A stretch of 49,313 nucleotides of DNA from Myxococcales bacterium. Lineage in GTDB: Bacteria > Myxococcota_A > Polyangia > GCA-2747355. The notes below the pieces were generated by a model. It did no database searches and was not told where the DNA came from. It saw only the letters and a list, made by a program, of their open reading frames with translations. Positions 7,303 to 15,601 of this stretch are shown one piece after another. Each line of letters opens with the position of its first letter. The stretch's first letter is position 1. The stretch covers positions 1-49,313 of the forward strand of contig JAGQIK010000162.1 in the NCBI GenBank assembly GCA_020431405.1. The letters run 5' to 3'. The position numbers and the translations under genes were made by a program.

Positions 7303-9054
7303 ATGAACGCGAAACGTGTGCTATCAGGCGTGTTTGTGTTGGCGACCGCGCTGTCGCTGGCGCTTTCTGGCTGCAACAAGAAGGACGACGGCGACGGCGA
7401 CGATCCCGGCTCGGGCTCGGGCAGCGCCGGCAGCGCCGGCAGCGGCAGCGGTAGCGGCAGCGGCAGCGGCAAGAAGGGCGGCTGGGCCGCGCTGCTCGGC
7501 CTCAAGACGAAGAAGGCGGCCAAGGCGGGCGCTGGTGGCAAGGGGGCAGGGCCTGTCGAGCGCCTCGCGCCCGGCGCTTCGCTCGCCGAGGTGGTCAAGG
7601 CCTTCCGCGGCTACCAGTCCTGTCTCGATGGGCTGCAGGCGAGCCTGCCGCCCGATCTCGGCATGGACATGCTGTCCTACTACAACATCCCCGACGCGCT
7701 GTGCCGCACGCGCGAGGCGCTCTCCAAAAACGACGTCACCGCCTGCCAGCGCGTGGTGAGCTACTCGCTGCGCAACAGCTGCGCCTTGATCTACGCCATC
7801 TACACCAAGCGCCCCGAAGACTGCCCGCTGAGCTACCCGCGTCGGCGCGGTCGCGACGGCTACTGTCTGGCGATGGCGAGCCGCGATCCGTCGCTGTGTC
7901 GCGGGAGCAAGAAGGAGAAGGACGAGGTGCGCTGCAAGGCGATCCTGCACAAGGACGCCGGCGAGTGCGACCAGCTGACGAAGCCGGCCGATCGCCAGGT
8001 CTGCAAGCGCGAGTTTCGCCGCTGGTCGCCGTCCATCGGCAAGGTTGTCGCGTCGCTCGACAAGTCGTTCAAGCCGCACCTCGAGCTGCGTTTCGCCGGC
8101 CCCGCCGCCGGCCAGATGCCGCAGGTCGCCCGTCCGACCTGCGCGCGCTTCGGCGTCGTGGCCCCGTCGCACGGCGAGGCGACGATGGTCAACTTCTGCG
8201 AGTACTACCCGTACGGCTATCGCCGCAGCACGACCTTCGGCGCCTACAGCTCGCACCGCGTCAAGGTCAACCTCGCCTTCAAGCCGCCGGCGAGCGGCAG
8301 CAAGACGGTCAGCTTCGGCACCGACGCCACGCTCACGATCAAAGCTGGCACCTACGGCCGCTATGCCGAGTTTAGTAGCGCCAGCGGGCAGATCACCTTC
8401 GCCGCCTTCGAGCGCAAGCGCGGCGGCCGCGTCACCGGCACTTTCAAGGCGACGCTCAGGCGCGGCACCGAGCAGCTCGTCGTAGACGGCCGCTTCGACA
8501 CCTACGTGCGTGACCTCGTCTCGCCCACACAGCTGACCTACCGCTACGGCCGCTACGGCAGTCGATACGGTGGCGGCAAGTACGGCCTCACCAATCCGTT
8601 CGCCCCCAAGCCCCGCGGCAGCCTCTTCGGCAGCGGCGGCGGCATGGGTCGCAACATCGGCGGTGGTGGTCTCATCGGCGGACGTATCGGCGGCGGCGGC
8701 TCCGTGCGCGGCGGCGGTATCGGTATCTCGGGCAGTCGGCGTCGCTACGCCGCGCTGCTCAGCTCGGCGACGATCAAGCCCGTGCGCGTCAAAGGCAAGA
8801 TCATCGGCTACGCCATCAACTCGCCGCGCGCCGACAGCATCTGGTCGCGGCTGGGCGTGCTCGACGGCGACGTGTTGATCAAGGTCGGCAACAAGCTGTG
8901 GGTGCGCACCATCGGCGACGTGGTCAAGATCCGTGGCGTGCTGCGTGACGCGCGCGGCTCGCTGGTGCTGCAGGTCCAGCGCGCCAAGCGCTCCAAGCGT
9001 CTCTTCGTCAAGAAGGCCACCATCGTTCAGCTGCAGCAGGACTTCTACTTCTAG
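7303..9054 (+). CDS. Lipoprotein with Cys-rich domain and C-terminal GspC-like PDZ domain
   Basis: Predicted 583-residue lipoprotein. The signal peptide ends in lipobox LALSGC, followed by a Gly/Ser/Asp linker. Residues about 100-240 are Cys-rich with at least ten cysteines and may be disulfide-bonded. A beta-rich middle part follows, then a Gly-rich linker (about 440-480). The C-terminal domain, about residues 485-575, contains GKIIGYAINSPR, then WSRLGVLDGDVLIKVGN, the pattern of the PDZ domain of type II secretion protein GspC. It follows the GspE-like and PEGA genes in the same direction, so a shared envelope function is plausible. No other T2SS genes (GspD, F, G, K-M) are present. An ATG at 7303 is chosen because it opens a standard lipoprotein signal; longer frames start inside the previous gene. 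Confidence 0.82.
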   Translation: MNAKRVLSGVFVLATALSLALSGCNKKDDGDGDDPGSGSGSAGSAGSGSGSGSGSGKKGGWAALLGLKTKKAAKAGAGGKGAGPVERLAPGASLAEVVKAFRGYQSCLDGLQASLPPDLGMDMLSYYNIPDALCRTREALSKNDVTACQRVVSYSLRNSCALIYAIYTKRPEDCPLSYPRRRGRDGYCLAMASRDPSLCRGSKKEKDEVRCKAILHKDAGECDQLTKPADRQVCKREFRRWSPSIGKVVASLDKSFKPHLELRFAGPAAGQMPQVARPTCARFGVVAPSHGEATMVNFCEYYPYGYRRSTTFGAYSSHRVKVNLAFKPPASGSKTVSFGTDATLTIKAGTYGRYAEFSSASGQITFAAFERKRGGRVTGTFKATLRRGTEQLVVDGRFDTYVRDLVSPTQLTYRYGRYGSRYGGGKYGLTNPFAPKPRGSLFGSGGGMGRNIGGGGLIGGRIGGGGSVRGGGIGISGSRRRYAALLSSATIKPVRVKGKIIGYAINSPRADSIWSRLGVLDGDVLIKVGNKLWVRTIGDVVKIRGVLRDARGSLVLQVQRAKRSKRLFVKKATIVQLQQDFYF

Positions 9055-9075
9055 CGCAGCAGTGCGGCGTACCGG

Positions 9076-10623
9076 CTAGGCGGACATCAACGTCTTGTAC
9101 ACGCGTGGATCTATCGCTGCCGCGCTCAGCATGCCGCCCCAAAGCGCACCAGCGATGCCCGGCAACATCACGTCCTGTCCCGATAGATAGAGCCCCCGGA
9201 TGGGCGTACGCGGACTGAGGGCCTCCGACAGCACCCGTCGCGGTGTCGTCTCGAGCCCATAGAAGCCGCCCTTCTCGTGCGCAGTGAACCTCGCCGTCGC
9301 GAGTGGCGTGCCGAGCTCCTGGTAGACGACCAGCGGCGCCAACGCCGGAAACTTCTTCGTGTAGTACGCCATCATGCGACTCTGGATGTTCTTCTTGAAC
9401 GCCTTCCACTCGTCGGACCGCACGTCGGCACGTCCTTCGGCGAGCTCGGCGACACCAGACCAGTCGGCAAGCACCATGAACTGGCCCGTGTGACGGTTCC
9501 GCGGTCCCGGATCATGTGTCTCGTCTTTGAGCGACGGGAACGATGCGTACACGCTTGGAATCGGTCCGTCGAGATCCCTCCACAGCCCCTCGTTGGTATC
9601 CCAGCTCTCGTGGAACCAGTGGCCGGAGCGCGTCGCGCCGTGCCGCGCGATGTCTCCTTCGAAGCCCAAGTAGACCTCGAAGTGGCAAACCGAGGGCTCG
9701 AGCCGCGAAATCTCCACAGCCCACGGCTGTTGGCGCGCGTTGTCCGGCAACAGTCGCTTGACGGTTTCGCCGGCGCCGATCGCTGAGACGACGACCGGCG
9801 CTCTGATCTCGTCGCCAAGGCTCGTACGCACACCGACCGCCGCACCATCTTCGATCAGCAGCGCCTCGACCGGCGTGGCCGCACGCGCGCAGCCCCCCGC
9901 CGCTTCGATCACCGGCACCAGGCCGCCCGCGATGGCCGATGCCCCGCCGGCCGGGTAGCCCGCGCCATCCAGATAGTGGTTCATGACCGTGGCGTGAATG
10001 GCAAAGCTCGCCCGGTCAGGTATGCCACCAAAGGTTCCCCACTGCGCCGACAGCACGGCGGCGAGCTTGGGCTCGCTGATGATGTCGGCGATGACGTCGC
10101 CGGTAGTGCGATTGCACCAACGTTGGATCTTCTTCTTGTTCCACCAGCGATGCGCTGAACGGAACGGCTCGGGCATCGAGCGCTCGGCGGTGGTGAGCCT
10201 CAAGGCGTTGTCGCCCGACTGCAATGCCTCGAAGTAGGCATCGATTTCGCCCTTGTGGCCGGGAAACCGCTCTTTGAGCTCCATCTTGAACGCATCGGCT
10301 GGGCGCCCGACGGCAAGCTCGAATCCGTCGGGAAAGTGCAGCGTGTCGTAGACGGTGCCAACCGAGCGGAACTCGATGGCCCCGCCACTTAGCCAATCGA
10401 GCATCTTACCGGCCGGTTGATCACGCCCGAAGGAGCCACAGTAGTGCAGCCCGACATCCCAGCTGAAGCCTTCTCGCGAGAACGTGTGGGTCAGTCCTCC
10501 GATCTGTTGCGCTTGCTCGAGAAGCAGCACCTTGCGCTCCATGCGGGACAGAGCGGCCGCTGTCGTCAGCCCGCCCATGCCCGACCCGATCACGATGGCG
10601 TCGTATTCAGTTGCTCCCCTCAT
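9076..10623 (-). CDS. FAD-dependent oxidoreductase, retinol saturase/CrtI-like
   Basis: A 515-residue flavoprotein of the phytoene desaturase / all-trans-retinol 13,14-reductase superfamily. The N-terminal FAD-binding Rossmann motif is GSGMGGLTTAAAL from G13, and is followed by EQ..IGGLTHTF and a DVGLHYCG segment characteristic of the retinol-saturase branch. The C-terminus has LYLSGQDVMLPGIAGAL, the second FAD-contact motif of that branch. It probably saturates or isomerises a polyene or other hydrophobic substrate; the true substrate is unknown. ATG 10623 is chosen because a GGAGG site lies 8 nt upstream and the Rossmann fold begins right after; the frame stays open far upstream but without sense. 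No other carotenoid genes are nearby. Confidence 0.85.
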   Translation of the reverse strand: MRGATEYDAIVIGSGMGGLTTAAALSRMERKVLLLEQAQQIGGLTHTFSREGFSWDVGLHYCGSFGRDQPAGKMLDWLSGGAIEFRSVGTVYDTLHFPDGFELAVGRPADAFKMELKERFPGHKGEIDAYFEALQSGDNALRLTTAERSMPEPFRSAHRWWNKKKIQRWCNRTTGDVIADIISEPKLAAVLSAQWGTFGGIPDRASFAIHATVMNHYLDGAGYPAGGASAIAGGLVPVIEAAGGCARAATPVEALLIEDGAAVGVRTSLGDEIRAPVVVSAIGAGETVKRLLPDNARQQPWAVEISRLEPSVCHFEVYLGFEGDIARHGATRSGHWFHESWDTNEGLWRDLDGPIPSVYASFPSLKDETHDPGPRNRHTGQFMVLADWSGVAELAEGRADVRSDEWKAFKKNIQSRMMAYYTKKFPALAPLVVYQELGTPLATARFTAHEKGGFYGLETTPRRVLSEALSPRTPIRGLYLSGQDVMLPGIAGALWGGMLSAAAIDPRVYKTLMSA

Positions 10624-10713
10624 AGCTGCCTCCGTCGCATTGTGTTGCGCGCGTTTCTCGCGCTTTGCAGAGCGGTACCTGCTGACCCCATGCTCGAGAC
10701 GGATTCCCTTTCG

Positions 10714-10827
10714 ATGAATCCTTTCGACCCACACGCGACCAGCCAGCGCGGTCGCGTGCGAGCATCCCCGTGTAAAACCTGCCGTTCTTCCCCTTGCTGC
10801 AAGCACGAGGCAGGCAAGTTGCTCTAG
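10714..10827 (+). CDS. Possible small Cys-rich protein (37 aa)
   Basis: A short frame from ATG 10714 encodes a basic 37-residue peptide with four cysteines spaced C-x2-C-x4-CC (CKTCRSSPCC), resembling a small metal-binding knuckle. It lies between the FAD enzyme and hemF, in the direction of hemF, and ends about 50 bp before the hemF promoter-like hexamer. No good ribosome-binding site is visible. It may be a chance frame. Confidence 0.25.
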   Translation: MNPFDPHATSQRGRVRASPCKTCRSSPCCKHEAGKLL

Positions 10828-10877
10828 CCTTCGCAATCTGCGGGCCGGCGGTCCTTCAGCTTTCGCCATCGCCCGGT

Positions 10878-10883
10878 TAGGCT
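10878..10883 (+). promoter_or_regulatory. Candidate -10 box before hemF
   Basis: TAGGCT ends 7 nt before the hemF ATG and there is no Shine-Dalgarno sequence. The same hexamer occurs 12 nt before the VKOR-DsbA gene and in a fuller promoter at 15510-15538. A weak -35-like TTCAGC lies about 17 nt upstream. It would yield a leaderless or near-leaderless mRNA. Confidence 0.4.
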
Positions 10884-10890
10884 CGCCACC

Positions 10891-11853
10891 ATGACGGCAT
10901 CGCCGAGCAAGCAAGCGCCTCCTCCCGCCGACATGCGCGAGCGTTTCGAGCGCATGGTGCGCGAGGCTCAAGATGCGATCTGCGCCGGCATCGAGGCCTT
11001 CGAGCCGACGGCGCGGTTTCGACGCGATGGCTGGCAGCGTGACGGCGGCGGCGGCGGCGAGAGCCGCGTGCTGCAGGAAGGCGCTGTTTTCGAGAAGGCG
11101 GGCGTCAACTTCTCGTCTGTGTTTGGCGAGCTGCCCGCCGCGGCCGTGCGGTCGATGGGCGGCGGCGATCGTCTCGGCGACGACGCCAGCGGGCAGCTGC
11201 CGTTCTTCGCCGCCGGCGTCAGCGTCGTGATCCACGCGCACAGCCCGATGGTGCCGACGGTGCACTGCAACTACCGCTACTTCGAGCTCGAAAAGCCCAG
11301 CGGCGAGAAGGTCTGGTGGTTCGGCGGCGGCGCTGACCTCACGCCGAGCTATCTCTTCGAAGAAGACGCGCGCCACTTTCACCAGGTGCATCGCGAGGCC
11401 TGCGACCGCTTCGACCCCGACTACTACCCTCGCTTCAAGGTGTGGTGCGACGAGTACTTCCACATCGCGCACCGCGGCGAGGCACGCGGCGTTGGCGGCA
11501 TCTTCTTCGACAACCTCGGTGACGGCGATCCCGAGGCGCTGTTCGGTTTCAGCAGCGCCTGCGCCGCCGCGTTCGTGCCGGCCTACGCGCCGATCGTCGA
11601 GCGCCGCAAGGAGGCGCCCTTCGAGCCGCGCCACAAGCGCTGGCAGCAGCTGCGCCGCGGGCGCTACGTCGAGTTCAACCTCGTCTACGATCGCGGCACG
11701 ACGTTCGGTCTCAAGACCAAGGGGCGCACCGAGAGCATCCTCATGTCGCTGCCGCTGACCGCGCGCTGGGAGTACGATCACCAGCCGCCACCGGACAGCG
11801 ACGAGGCGCGACTGCTCGCCGTGCTGGCGAGCCCCCGCGACTGGCTTGCCTGA
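10891..11853 (+). CDS. hemF: Oxygen-dependent coproporphyrinogen III oxidase
   Basis: Aerobic heme-biosynthesis enzyme that decarboxylates coproporphyrinogen III to protoporphyrinogen IX with O2. The 320-residue length is normal for HemF. Family motifs are clear: [18 protein letters not shown] from residue 115, [12 protein letters not shown] at 141-152, and the signature [16 protein letters not shown] followed by GGIFFD. The C-terminal [13 protein letters not shown] and [10 protein letters not shown] segments also fit. The start ATG has no Shine-Dalgarno but has a TAGGCT hexamer just upstream. The 3' end overlaps the metallophosphoesterase gene. An O2-dependent enzyme implies an aerobic or facultative host. 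Confidence 0.95.
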   Translation: MTASPSKQAPPPADMRERFERMVREAQDAICAGIEAFEPTARFRRDGWQRDGGGGGESRVLQEGAVFEKAGVNFSSVFGELPAAAVRSMGGGDRLGDDASGQLPFFAAGVSVVIHAHSPMVPTVHCNYRYFELEKPSGEKVWWFGGGADLTPSYLFEEDARHFHQVHREACDRFDPDYYPRFKVWCDEYFHIAHRGEARGVGGIFFDNLGDGDPEALFGFSSACAAAFVPAYAPIVERRKEAPFEPRHKRWQQLRRGRYVEFNLVYDRGTTFGLKTKGRTESILMSLPLTARWEYDHQPPPDSDEARLLAVLASPRDWLA

Positions 11854-12715
11854 TCGCCGCCGAAAGTCGCGGCTCGCCTTCGACAACGTTGGCCTCAAGC
11901 CGCTGATCCGCAAGGCGCGGCTGGTGCTGCTCGATCCGCTGCACAGCAACCCGCGGCTGCCGTGGGCGCAGGCGATCAACGACGCGCAGTCGCGGCTGCA
12001 GCCTCTGCAGCCTATCCACGTGCAAGTCGACGTGGCGGGCCTCTCGCGCGCGCTGCGCCTGGTCTGGATGAGCGACCTTCACGCCGGGCCCACCACCGGC
12101 GACGTGATCATCGAGCAGGCCGCGCGGGCCGCCGCCGCCTTCGAGCCGCACGTGCTGCTGCTCGGCGGCGACTACGTCTACTACGACGCGCACGCGGTAG
12201 AGCGGCTGCGGCCGCTCGTGCGGCGCTGCGCGGGCAGCCTCGCCACGCTCGCGATCTACGGCAACCACGACTGCTACGCCAAGCGCACGCCGGTGATGTC
12301 GGTGCTTGTCGAGGAGGGCGCCGTCGAGCTGTGCAACGCCTCGCGGGTGATCGAAGGGCTGCACGTGGCGGCCGTCGATGACTACGCCTTCGGCGAGCCC
12401 GATGGCGCAGCGGCGCTGCGCGACGTGCCGGCCGACGCGCCGCTGTTGTTCATGACGCACAACCCCGATGCCATCGTCGAGCTCGGCACGCGCCGCGCGG
12501 CGCTGTCGCTCGCCGGGCACACCCACGGCGGCCACGTGTGTCTGCCCAACGGCCGGCCGCTGTTGATGCCGACGCAGCTCGGCTATCTCGCCGGACGCTA
12601 CGAGACGCGCTGGGGACCGCTGGTGGTGAGCCGCGGGGTCGGCTCGATCGACGTTCCATTTCGCACATTTGCGAGGCCTGACGTGCTGCTGGTAGAGCTT
12701 CGGCCGCTGCGCTGA
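11846..12715 (+). CDS. Calcineurin-like metallophosphoesterase
   Basis: A 289-residue phosphoesterase with the full set of metal-binding motifs in order: SDLHAG (D77, H79), GGDYV (D109), GNHD (N140, H141), THNPD and GHTHGG. This resembles YaeI/YkuE-type enzymes, some of which hydrolyse the lipid A precursor UDP-diacylglucosamine or phosphodiesters, often at the membrane. There is no obvious transmembrane leader here, so a cytoplasmic or peripheral location is likely. The start is TTG 11846, overlapping the hemF stop by 8 nt, which implies translational coupling. The substrate is unknown. Confidence 0.87.
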   Translation: MPDRRRKSRLAFDNVGLKPLIRKARLVLLDPLHSNPRLPWAQAINDAQSRLQPLQPIHVQVDVAGLSRALRLVWMSDLHAGPTTGDVIIEQAARAAAAFEPHVLLLGGDYVYYDAHAVERLRPLVRRCAGSLATLAIYGNHDCYAKRTPVMSVLVEEGAVELCNASRVIEGLHVAAVDDYAFGEPDGAAALRDVPADAPLLFMTHNPDAIVELGTRRAALSLAGHTHGGHVCLPNGRPLLMPTQLGYLAGRYETRWGPLVVSRGVGSIDVPFRTFARPDVLLVELRPLR

Positions 12716-12729
12716 TAGGCAACATGAGC

Positions 12730-12735
12730 TAGGCT
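12730..12735 (+). promoter_or_regulatory. Candidate -10 box before VKOR-DsbA gene
   Basis: TAGGCT lies 12 nt before the ATG at 12748, with CTCGCC between it and the start as in hemF. No Shine-Dalgarno sequence is seen. The -35 is unclear. Confidence 0.35.
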
Positions 12736-12747
12736 GTTCGACTCGCC

Positions 12748-14166
12748 ATGCGACGCCTGCCTCACATCCTCGCCCTCGCTGGGGCGCTGCTCGGCACGGT
12801 GCTGGCCGCGCTGTCGTCCTACGACTTCGCCAAGCACCTCGACCGCCAGGTGCACGCGCTGCACTGCGGCTTCGGCGCTAGCGGTCCAAACGTCGCCAGC
12901 GGCTGCAAGGTGGCGATGATGAGCAGCTACTCGTCGCTGTTTCGCGGCGCGGTGTGGGGCGGCGTGCCGGTGGCGTTGCCGGCGATGGCGCTCTTCGCGT
13001 TCCTCGCGTTCGCCGTGGTGGAGACGTGGGTCTCGCGGCGCGACCACGACGCGCGCAGCATGCTGCTGCTGATGATCGCCGCGGCGGTTCCGTTGCTCGC
13101 CTCGCTGGTGATGGGCAGCATCTCGATCTTCTCGCTGGGGTCAGCCTGTACGGTCTGCATCGGCATCTACCTGGCGAGCGGGCTGTGCTTTGCCGGCGCG
13201 CTGATGTTGTGGCTGCGCGCGCGCCGTGCGCCCGTCGCGCCCGTTGCAGCGCAGGCGCCGATCGCGCCGGCAGCGGCCGCCAAGAGCGCCGCGCCGGCGA
13301 AAGACACGACGGCCATCGGCCACGAGCCGGCGTGGGTCGGCGAGCTGTCTGGCGACGCGCGAGATCCGAGCGACCCCGCGCTGGCCCCGACGGATCCGCT
13401 GCCGCAGGTGCCGCGTACGCCGCCGCAGCAGCAGCACCAGCAGCCCGCGGCGGAGCCGGCCAGCGTCGGCTACCTCGCCGGCATGACGGGCATCGCCGTC
13501 GCCTCGGTGCTGCTCGTAGTCGTCACCTATATCGCCGGGTCGCCCGACCAGTCTCGCTTCGCTGCTGGCTGTGGTCAGCTCGAGAGCGCAGGCGACAAGC
13601 AGCGCGTGCTCGTCTCGCTGCCACGTGACGGGCTCGGCGCCGACGCGCGCTCGGCCATCGAGGTGCTCGATCCGCTCTGTCCGGCCTGCGCCGCCTTCGA
13701 GCAGCGCCTGCGCGCTACGGGCTTCGAGCAGCGGCTAGCGCGGCGCGTGCTGCTCTTCCCGCTCGAGTCGGGCTGCAACTGGATGGTCGAGCGCACGCTG
13801 CATCCGGGCGCCTGCGCGATCAGCGAGGCCGTGCTGTGCGCCGGCGATGGCGCGCCCGCGGCCGACGTCATCCAGTGGGCCTTCGCCAACCAGAAGGCGA
13901 TCATGGACGCCACGCGCGCCGACAAGGACGCCGCCAAGCGCATGGTGGCGCAGCGCTTCCCGCGCGTCGCGCGCTGCGTCGGCACACCGAAAGCGCGCGC
14001 TCGACTCAATCGCGCGCTGCGCTGGGCGGTCAAGAACCACCTGCCGGTGCTGACGCCGCAGCTCTATGTCGGCGGCGTACAGGTCTGCAACGAGGACCTC
14101 GACATCGGGCTCGACTACACGCTGTCGCGCATGCTGAAGCGGCGCGAGCGAGGAGGCGCTCGATGA
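12748..14166 (+). CDS. VKOR-DsbA-like disulfide-forming fusion protein
   Basis: A 472-residue membrane protein. Residues 1-160 form a vitamin K epoxide reductase (VKOR) domain: a first helix, the loop cysteines C40 and C53 with the SGCKVAMMSSYS segment, then further helices and the active CTVC pair at C134-C137. A Pro/Ala/Gln-rich linker follows (about 160-245), then another helix (about 250-270). The periplasmic domain is thioredoxin/DsbA-like with CPAC at C311-C314 and a late LTPQLYVGG strand resembling the cis-Pro region. VKOR reoxidises DsbA-type oxidases using quinone, and here both partners are fused. The stop overlaps the next start (ATGA), and the third gene is a TlpA-like protein. 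Confidence 0.87.
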   Translation: MRRLPHILALAGALLGTVLAALSSYDFAKHLDRQVHALHCGFGASGPNVASGCKVAMMSSYSSLFRGAVWGGVPVALPAMALFAFLAFAVVETWVSRRDHDARSMLLLMIAAAVPLLASLVMGSISIFSLGSACTVCIGIYLASGLCFAGALMLWLRARRAPVAPVAAQAPIAPAAAAKSAAPAKDTTAIGHEPAWVGELSGDARDPSDPALAPTDPLPQVPRTPPQQQHQQPAAEPASVGYLAGMTGIAVASVLLVVVTYIAGSPDQSRFAAGCGQLESAGDKQRVLVSLPRDGLGADARSAIEVLDPLCPACAAFEQRLRATGFEQRLARRVLLFPLESGCNWMVERTLHPGACAISEAVLCAGDGAPAADVIQWAFANQKAIMDATRADKDAAKRMVAQRFPRVARCVGTPKARARLNRALRWAVKNHLPVLTPQLYVGGVQVCNEDLDIGLDYTLSRMLKRRERGGAR

Positions 14167-14843
14167 CGCGCGGCATCCGCTTCGGAACGCTCGGCGTGTG
14201 CGTGCTGCTGCCCACGCTGCTGACGCTCGTCTGGGTGCGCGGCGCCGCGAGCCGGCTGTCGGCGCAGAAGGACAAACCCGCGGCGAGCGCGCCGCTGGCG
14301 GCGCCTTCGGACAAGGGCTACTGCTCGCCGGCGCTCAAGCGGACGCTGCGTCGCGTGCTGCAAAGCTGCGGCCTCGTCAGCGGTGGGCGCGGCTGCCAGC
14401 CGCTGCAGGCCAAGACCGTCGCCACGCTCAGCGGCGGCGACTTCAACGCGCTGTTCACGCCGATGAAAGATCGCGGCGCCATCGTCGAGTTCGCGCGCGG
14501 CAAGCACGACCTCGACGCCGCTGACACGGCGCTGGTCGACAAGGTCTTCGCCGAGCGCAAGGGGGCGAGTTACTTCTTCGTGGTCGGCCGCGCGTCGCCC
14601 GATGGACAGCTGCGCTTCAATCGCCTGCTGTCGCGCAAGCGCGCCGAGGCGGTGATGACGCACTTGCGCCAGCGCTTTTCGGATCCTGATCTCGAGCAGC
14701 AGGTGGGCCTGCTCTGGCTCGGCGCCGAGTTCGCGCAGCTCGAGCAGAAGTTCTGCGACTGGCGCCGCAGCGCGAGCGACAAGTGCGATCGCACCAAGCT
14801 CAACCGCAGCGCGTTCATCGCCTGGATCGACTGCCGGCTGTGA
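14163..14843 (+). CDS. OmpA-like domain protein
   Basis: A 226-residue predicted envelope protein whose ATG overlaps the VKOR-DsbA stop by 4 nt. It has an uncleaved or cleavable hydrophobic N-terminus (about residues 8-26). The C-terminal part has the OmpA/Pal-like pattern: VEFARGKHDLDAAD, then VVGRASPDG, then NRLLSRKRAEAVMTHL. In OmpA-like domains this region binds peptidoglycan, but the match is loose. It has six cysteines, more than usual, which fits a product of a disulfide-forming operon. The previous and next genes are both thiol-redox proteins. Function is unproven. Confidence 0.7.
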   Translation: MTRGIRFGTLGVCVLLPTLLTLVWVRGAASRLSAQKDKPAASAPLAAPSDKGYCSPALKRTLRRVLQSCGLVSGGRGCQPLQAKTVATLSGGDFNALFTPMKDRGAIVEFARGKHDLDAADTALVDKVFAERKGASYFFVVGRASPDGQLRFNRLLSRKRAEAVMTHLRQRFSDPDLEQQVGLLWLGAEFAQLEQKFCDWRRSASDKCDRTKLNRSAFIAWIDCRL

Positions 14844-15457
14844 GCGCTCGCGTCCCGAACGCGCGCGCCGCGCTCGTGCTCTTCGCGCTCGCTGCGCTTT
14901 GCGCGGGCTGCCCGCAGGAGTCGACCTCAGTGCCGGGCCGCGTCAACGCTGCCAGCGGCGCCGCGGGCGAAAGCAGCGCGGCCAAACGCGCCAAGATCGC
15001 CGCCGGCTTCTGTGACGTGACCCACGCGGCGGGCAAGGGTCCGCGCTTCGAGCTGCCGAAGCTCGCCGGCGCAGCTGCGCCCGAGCTCGGCGGGGGCAAG
15101 CGCCTGTGGGTCAACGTATGGGCCACCTGGTGCAAGCCCTGCGTCGCCGAGCTGCCGCTGCTGTCGCGCTGGCCGGCGCGCCTCGCGGGCGTGCGCTTCG
15201 TGATGCTCTCGGCCGACGCCGACGCCGACGCGCTGCGCGCCTTCTACAAGCGTCGCCCCAAGACGCCGCGCGGCCCACGCCTCGCCGATGCGGACGCCAA
15301 GGCGCTCGCCGCGTGGCTCGGCAAGTACGGCCTCGCTGCCGGAGCCAGTCTCCCCGTGCATTTCTTCGTCGGCGCCGACCAGCGCGTGCGCTGCGTGCGC
15401 GCCGCGACGCTGCGCTCCTCGGACTACCCGCGCGTCGCCGCCATGCTGGCGCCTTGA
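14840..15457 (+). CDS. TlpA/ResA-like thioredoxin lipoprotein
   Basis: Starts at GTG 14840, overlapping the previous stop (GTGA), and encodes 205 residues. A signal peptide ends in lipobox LCAGC, so the protein is probably anchored in the periplasm-facing membrane. The thioredoxin-like domain has the active site WATWCKPCVAELPLL and a later SLPVHFFVG with the cis-Pro. TlpA/ResA proteins usually reduce disulfides, for example in cytochrome c or copper-centre maturation. Together with the VKOR-DsbA fusion this operon covers both oxidation and, probably, reduction of envelope thiols. Confidence 0.87.
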   Translation: MSARVPNARAALVLFALAALCAGCPQESTSVPGRVNAASGAAGESSAAKRAKIAAGFCDVTHAAGKGPRFELPKLAGAAAPELGGGKRLWVNVWATWCKPCVAELPLLSRWPARLAGVRFVMLSADADADALRAFYKRRPKTPRGPRLADADAKALAAWLGKYGLAAGASLPVHFFVGADQRVRCVRAATLRSSDYPRVAAMLAP

Positions 15458-15509
15458 GTGCCCTTATCTCCTCGAACTCGTGACAATTTCGGGTCGTTGG
15501 GAGTAGCCG

Positions 15510-15538
15510 TTGCGATCGCGGCCTCGGGCGTCTAGGCT
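15510..15538 (+). promoter_or_regulatory. Candidate sigma-70-type promoter of the amidohydrolase lipoprotein
   Basis: TTGCGA (15510-15515) and TAGGCT (15533-15538) are separated by 17 nt. Expected transcription start is near 15545, leaving a leader of about 55 nt with a GGAGG site at 15590-15594 before GTG 15602. Confidence 0.5.
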
Positions 15539-15601
15539 GGCGCCCGTCTAGCCCTCGGGTCATCTTGACCATGTCTCACTAGCCTTCGCGGAGGTCCTCG
15601 C

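Noticed and set aside
10624-11979. N-terminal extension of the FAD enzyme to a 967-codon frame
   Set aside because: The added part lies antisense to hemF and has no family match. A GGAGG site and Rossmann fold begin at ATG 10623.
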